Origin: an uncultured Bacteroidota bacterium
Lineage (GTDB): Bacteria > Bacteroidota > Bacteroidia > Chitinophagales > Chitinophagaceae
Length of the DNA: 64,000 nucleotides
Assembly (NCBI GenBank): GCA_903825095.1
Contig: CAIJZF010000248.1
Location: 13,393-77,392, forward strand
Direction of reading: 5' to 3'
The notes beneath the pieces are model-generated. The model saw only the letters and a program-made list of their open reading frames with translations, was not told the origin of the DNA and ran no database searches. How positions within the stretch are numbered: the first letter of the stretch is position 1; each line of letters opens with the position of its first letter. Shown piece by piece: positions 63,263 through 64,000 of the stretch. The position numbers and the translations under genes are program-made.

Positions 63263-64000
63263 ATGATAAGTTTAGTTCAATTATTGAAGGAAGTACAAGG
63301 CACTCCTAAAGCTATATTTTTAGCTGGCCCCGCGGGAAGTGGAAAATCCTATATATCTTCTCAACTTATCCCAAATACATTTGAAGTCATCAATTCAGAT
63401 GACACATACGAAGAACTATTAAAAGCAAGTGGAATTGGTTTAAAACAAAAGGATTTTACACCTGACCAATTATCTCAAGCTTCTAAATTGCAAGCTCAAG
63501 CTAGAAAAGTTACTCAAGACAAATTAGCTAAGTCAATAGAAGATAAAAATAATATCGTTATTGATGGAACTGGCGCTGCATCTGGACCTGTATTAAAGAA
63601 AAAACAACAACTAGAAGATTTAGGGTATGAAACATTGATGTTAATGATCTATGTTTCTCCCTTAACTTCACTTGAACGTAATCAAAAACGTGATAGAAGT
63701 TTAATGCCTGGAATTGTATTACGTACTTGGAGGGATGTAACTAAAAATATTGAAATCTACAAACAAGCATTTGGAAGTAATTTCATATTGTTAAACAATA
63801 ACCCAGAAGATGCTAATAAAGAGTTTAACGCTGATCTACTTGAACCATATGTTAAAGATTCTACAGCTATAGGTAAACCTAAAACCCCAGAAGAACAAGC
63901 AAAATCAGATGCTGATAAAGCTCAATTGAATAAAGATATTGAATCTATGGTTAATCAATTACCTAAATTTGATACTTTAGATACCGCTAAAAATAAAATA
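63263..64000 (+). CDS. P-loop kinase, zeta-toxin-like (3' end outside window)
   Basis: Runs open to the window end (246 codons seen). Walker A GPAGSGKS at residues 22-29, 'VINSDDTYEELL' (nucleoside/substrate site), 'NNIVIDGTGAASGPVLKKKQ' and 'MIYVSPLTSLERNQKRDRSL' follow the zeta-toxin/polynucleotide-kinase-type layout with a lid Arg pair. The C-terminal part is charged. A polynucleotide-kinase, DNA-repair or UDP-sugar kinase role all fit; not decided. Start after TTATG at 63263; the ATG at 63253 gives only an 18-codon frame. Confidence 0.72.
   Translation, partial: MISLVQLLKEVQGTPKAIFLAGPAGSGKSYISSQLIPNTFEVINSDDTYEELLKASGIGLKQKDFTPDQLSQASKLQAQARKVTQDKLAKSIEDKNNIVIDGTGAASGPVLKKKQQLEDLGYETLMLMIYVSPLTSLERNQKRDRSLMPGIVLRTWRDVTKNIEIYKQAFGSNFILLNNNPEDANKEFNADLLEPYVKDSTAIGKPKTPEEQAKSDADKAQLNKDIESMVNQLPKFDTLDTAKNKI

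Overview
The window looks like part of a large tailed-phage genome (T4-like, contractile tail) infecting a member of the Bacteroidetes, probably a flavobacterium. Reasons: every supported gene lies on the + strand in tightly packed, often overlapping order; the DNA is AT-rich; there are T4-type baseplate genes (gp5-like spike, gp25, gp6), a gp55-like late sigma factor and a gp61-like primase. The host assignment rests on A-rich starts without clear Shine-Dalgarno sites, on promoter-like boxes resembling the Bacteroidetes TTTG (-33) / TAnnTTTG (-7) type, and on one secreted protein whose C-terminus resembles a type IX secretion sorting domain. The phage and host assignments are inferences; the motifs are read directly.

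Region 1 (1-16.0 kb) is a glycan locus: four glycosyltransferases, a complete GDP-mannose to GDP-L-fucose route (gmd, fcl) with a GT11 fucosyltransferase, an E1-type sugar 3-dehydrase, an RmlB-like 4,6-dehydratase, a five-gene cassette (HpcH/HpaI aldolase, SDR, dehydroquinate-synthase-like, thiamine-diphosphate enzyme, epimerase) and a sugar O-methyltransferase. Together they could build and attach unusual deoxy or branched sugars, either on the virion or on the host surface.

Region 2 (16.0-18.6 kb) holds small DNA/Zn-binding proteins. Region 3 (18.6-19.6 kb) is an RNA block: tRNA-Met, a class II tRNA-like gene, tRNA-Glu and tRNA-Trp, separated by spacers that are themselves closed by complementary ends, followed by a roughly 360-nt structured segment and a terminator.

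Region 4 (19.6-35.4 kb) is an accessory region of more than 45 small genes. Most transcription units start with a near-identical element, TTCGTATATT, then an A-rich leader (25 exact and 8 variant copies in the window). It carries two metallophosphoesterases, a RadA-like ATPase, a DUF932 protein, an AT-hook-like protein, a tRNA-ended 122-nt RNA, an iteron-like non-coding stretch (32.9-33.3 kb) and a GC-rich inverted repeat (35.4 kb).

Region 5 (35.7-38.9 kb) is a run of small genes joined by a repeated gene-junction sequence that encodes a C-terminal FKSE and the next start codon. Region 6 (39-61 kb) is the late structural region: a lectin-like fibre protein, an HD hydrolase, the gp55-like sigma factor, the baseplate genes, a 1999-residue baseplate/tail protein and a fibre with 22-23 YadA-head-like repeats. 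A second motif, ATATTTAT(A/C)A, precedes many of these genes and may be the late promoter. Region 7 (61-64 kb) returns to DNA metabolism: a putative nuclease, a primase, a RecB-like nuclease and a P-loop kinase cut by the window end.
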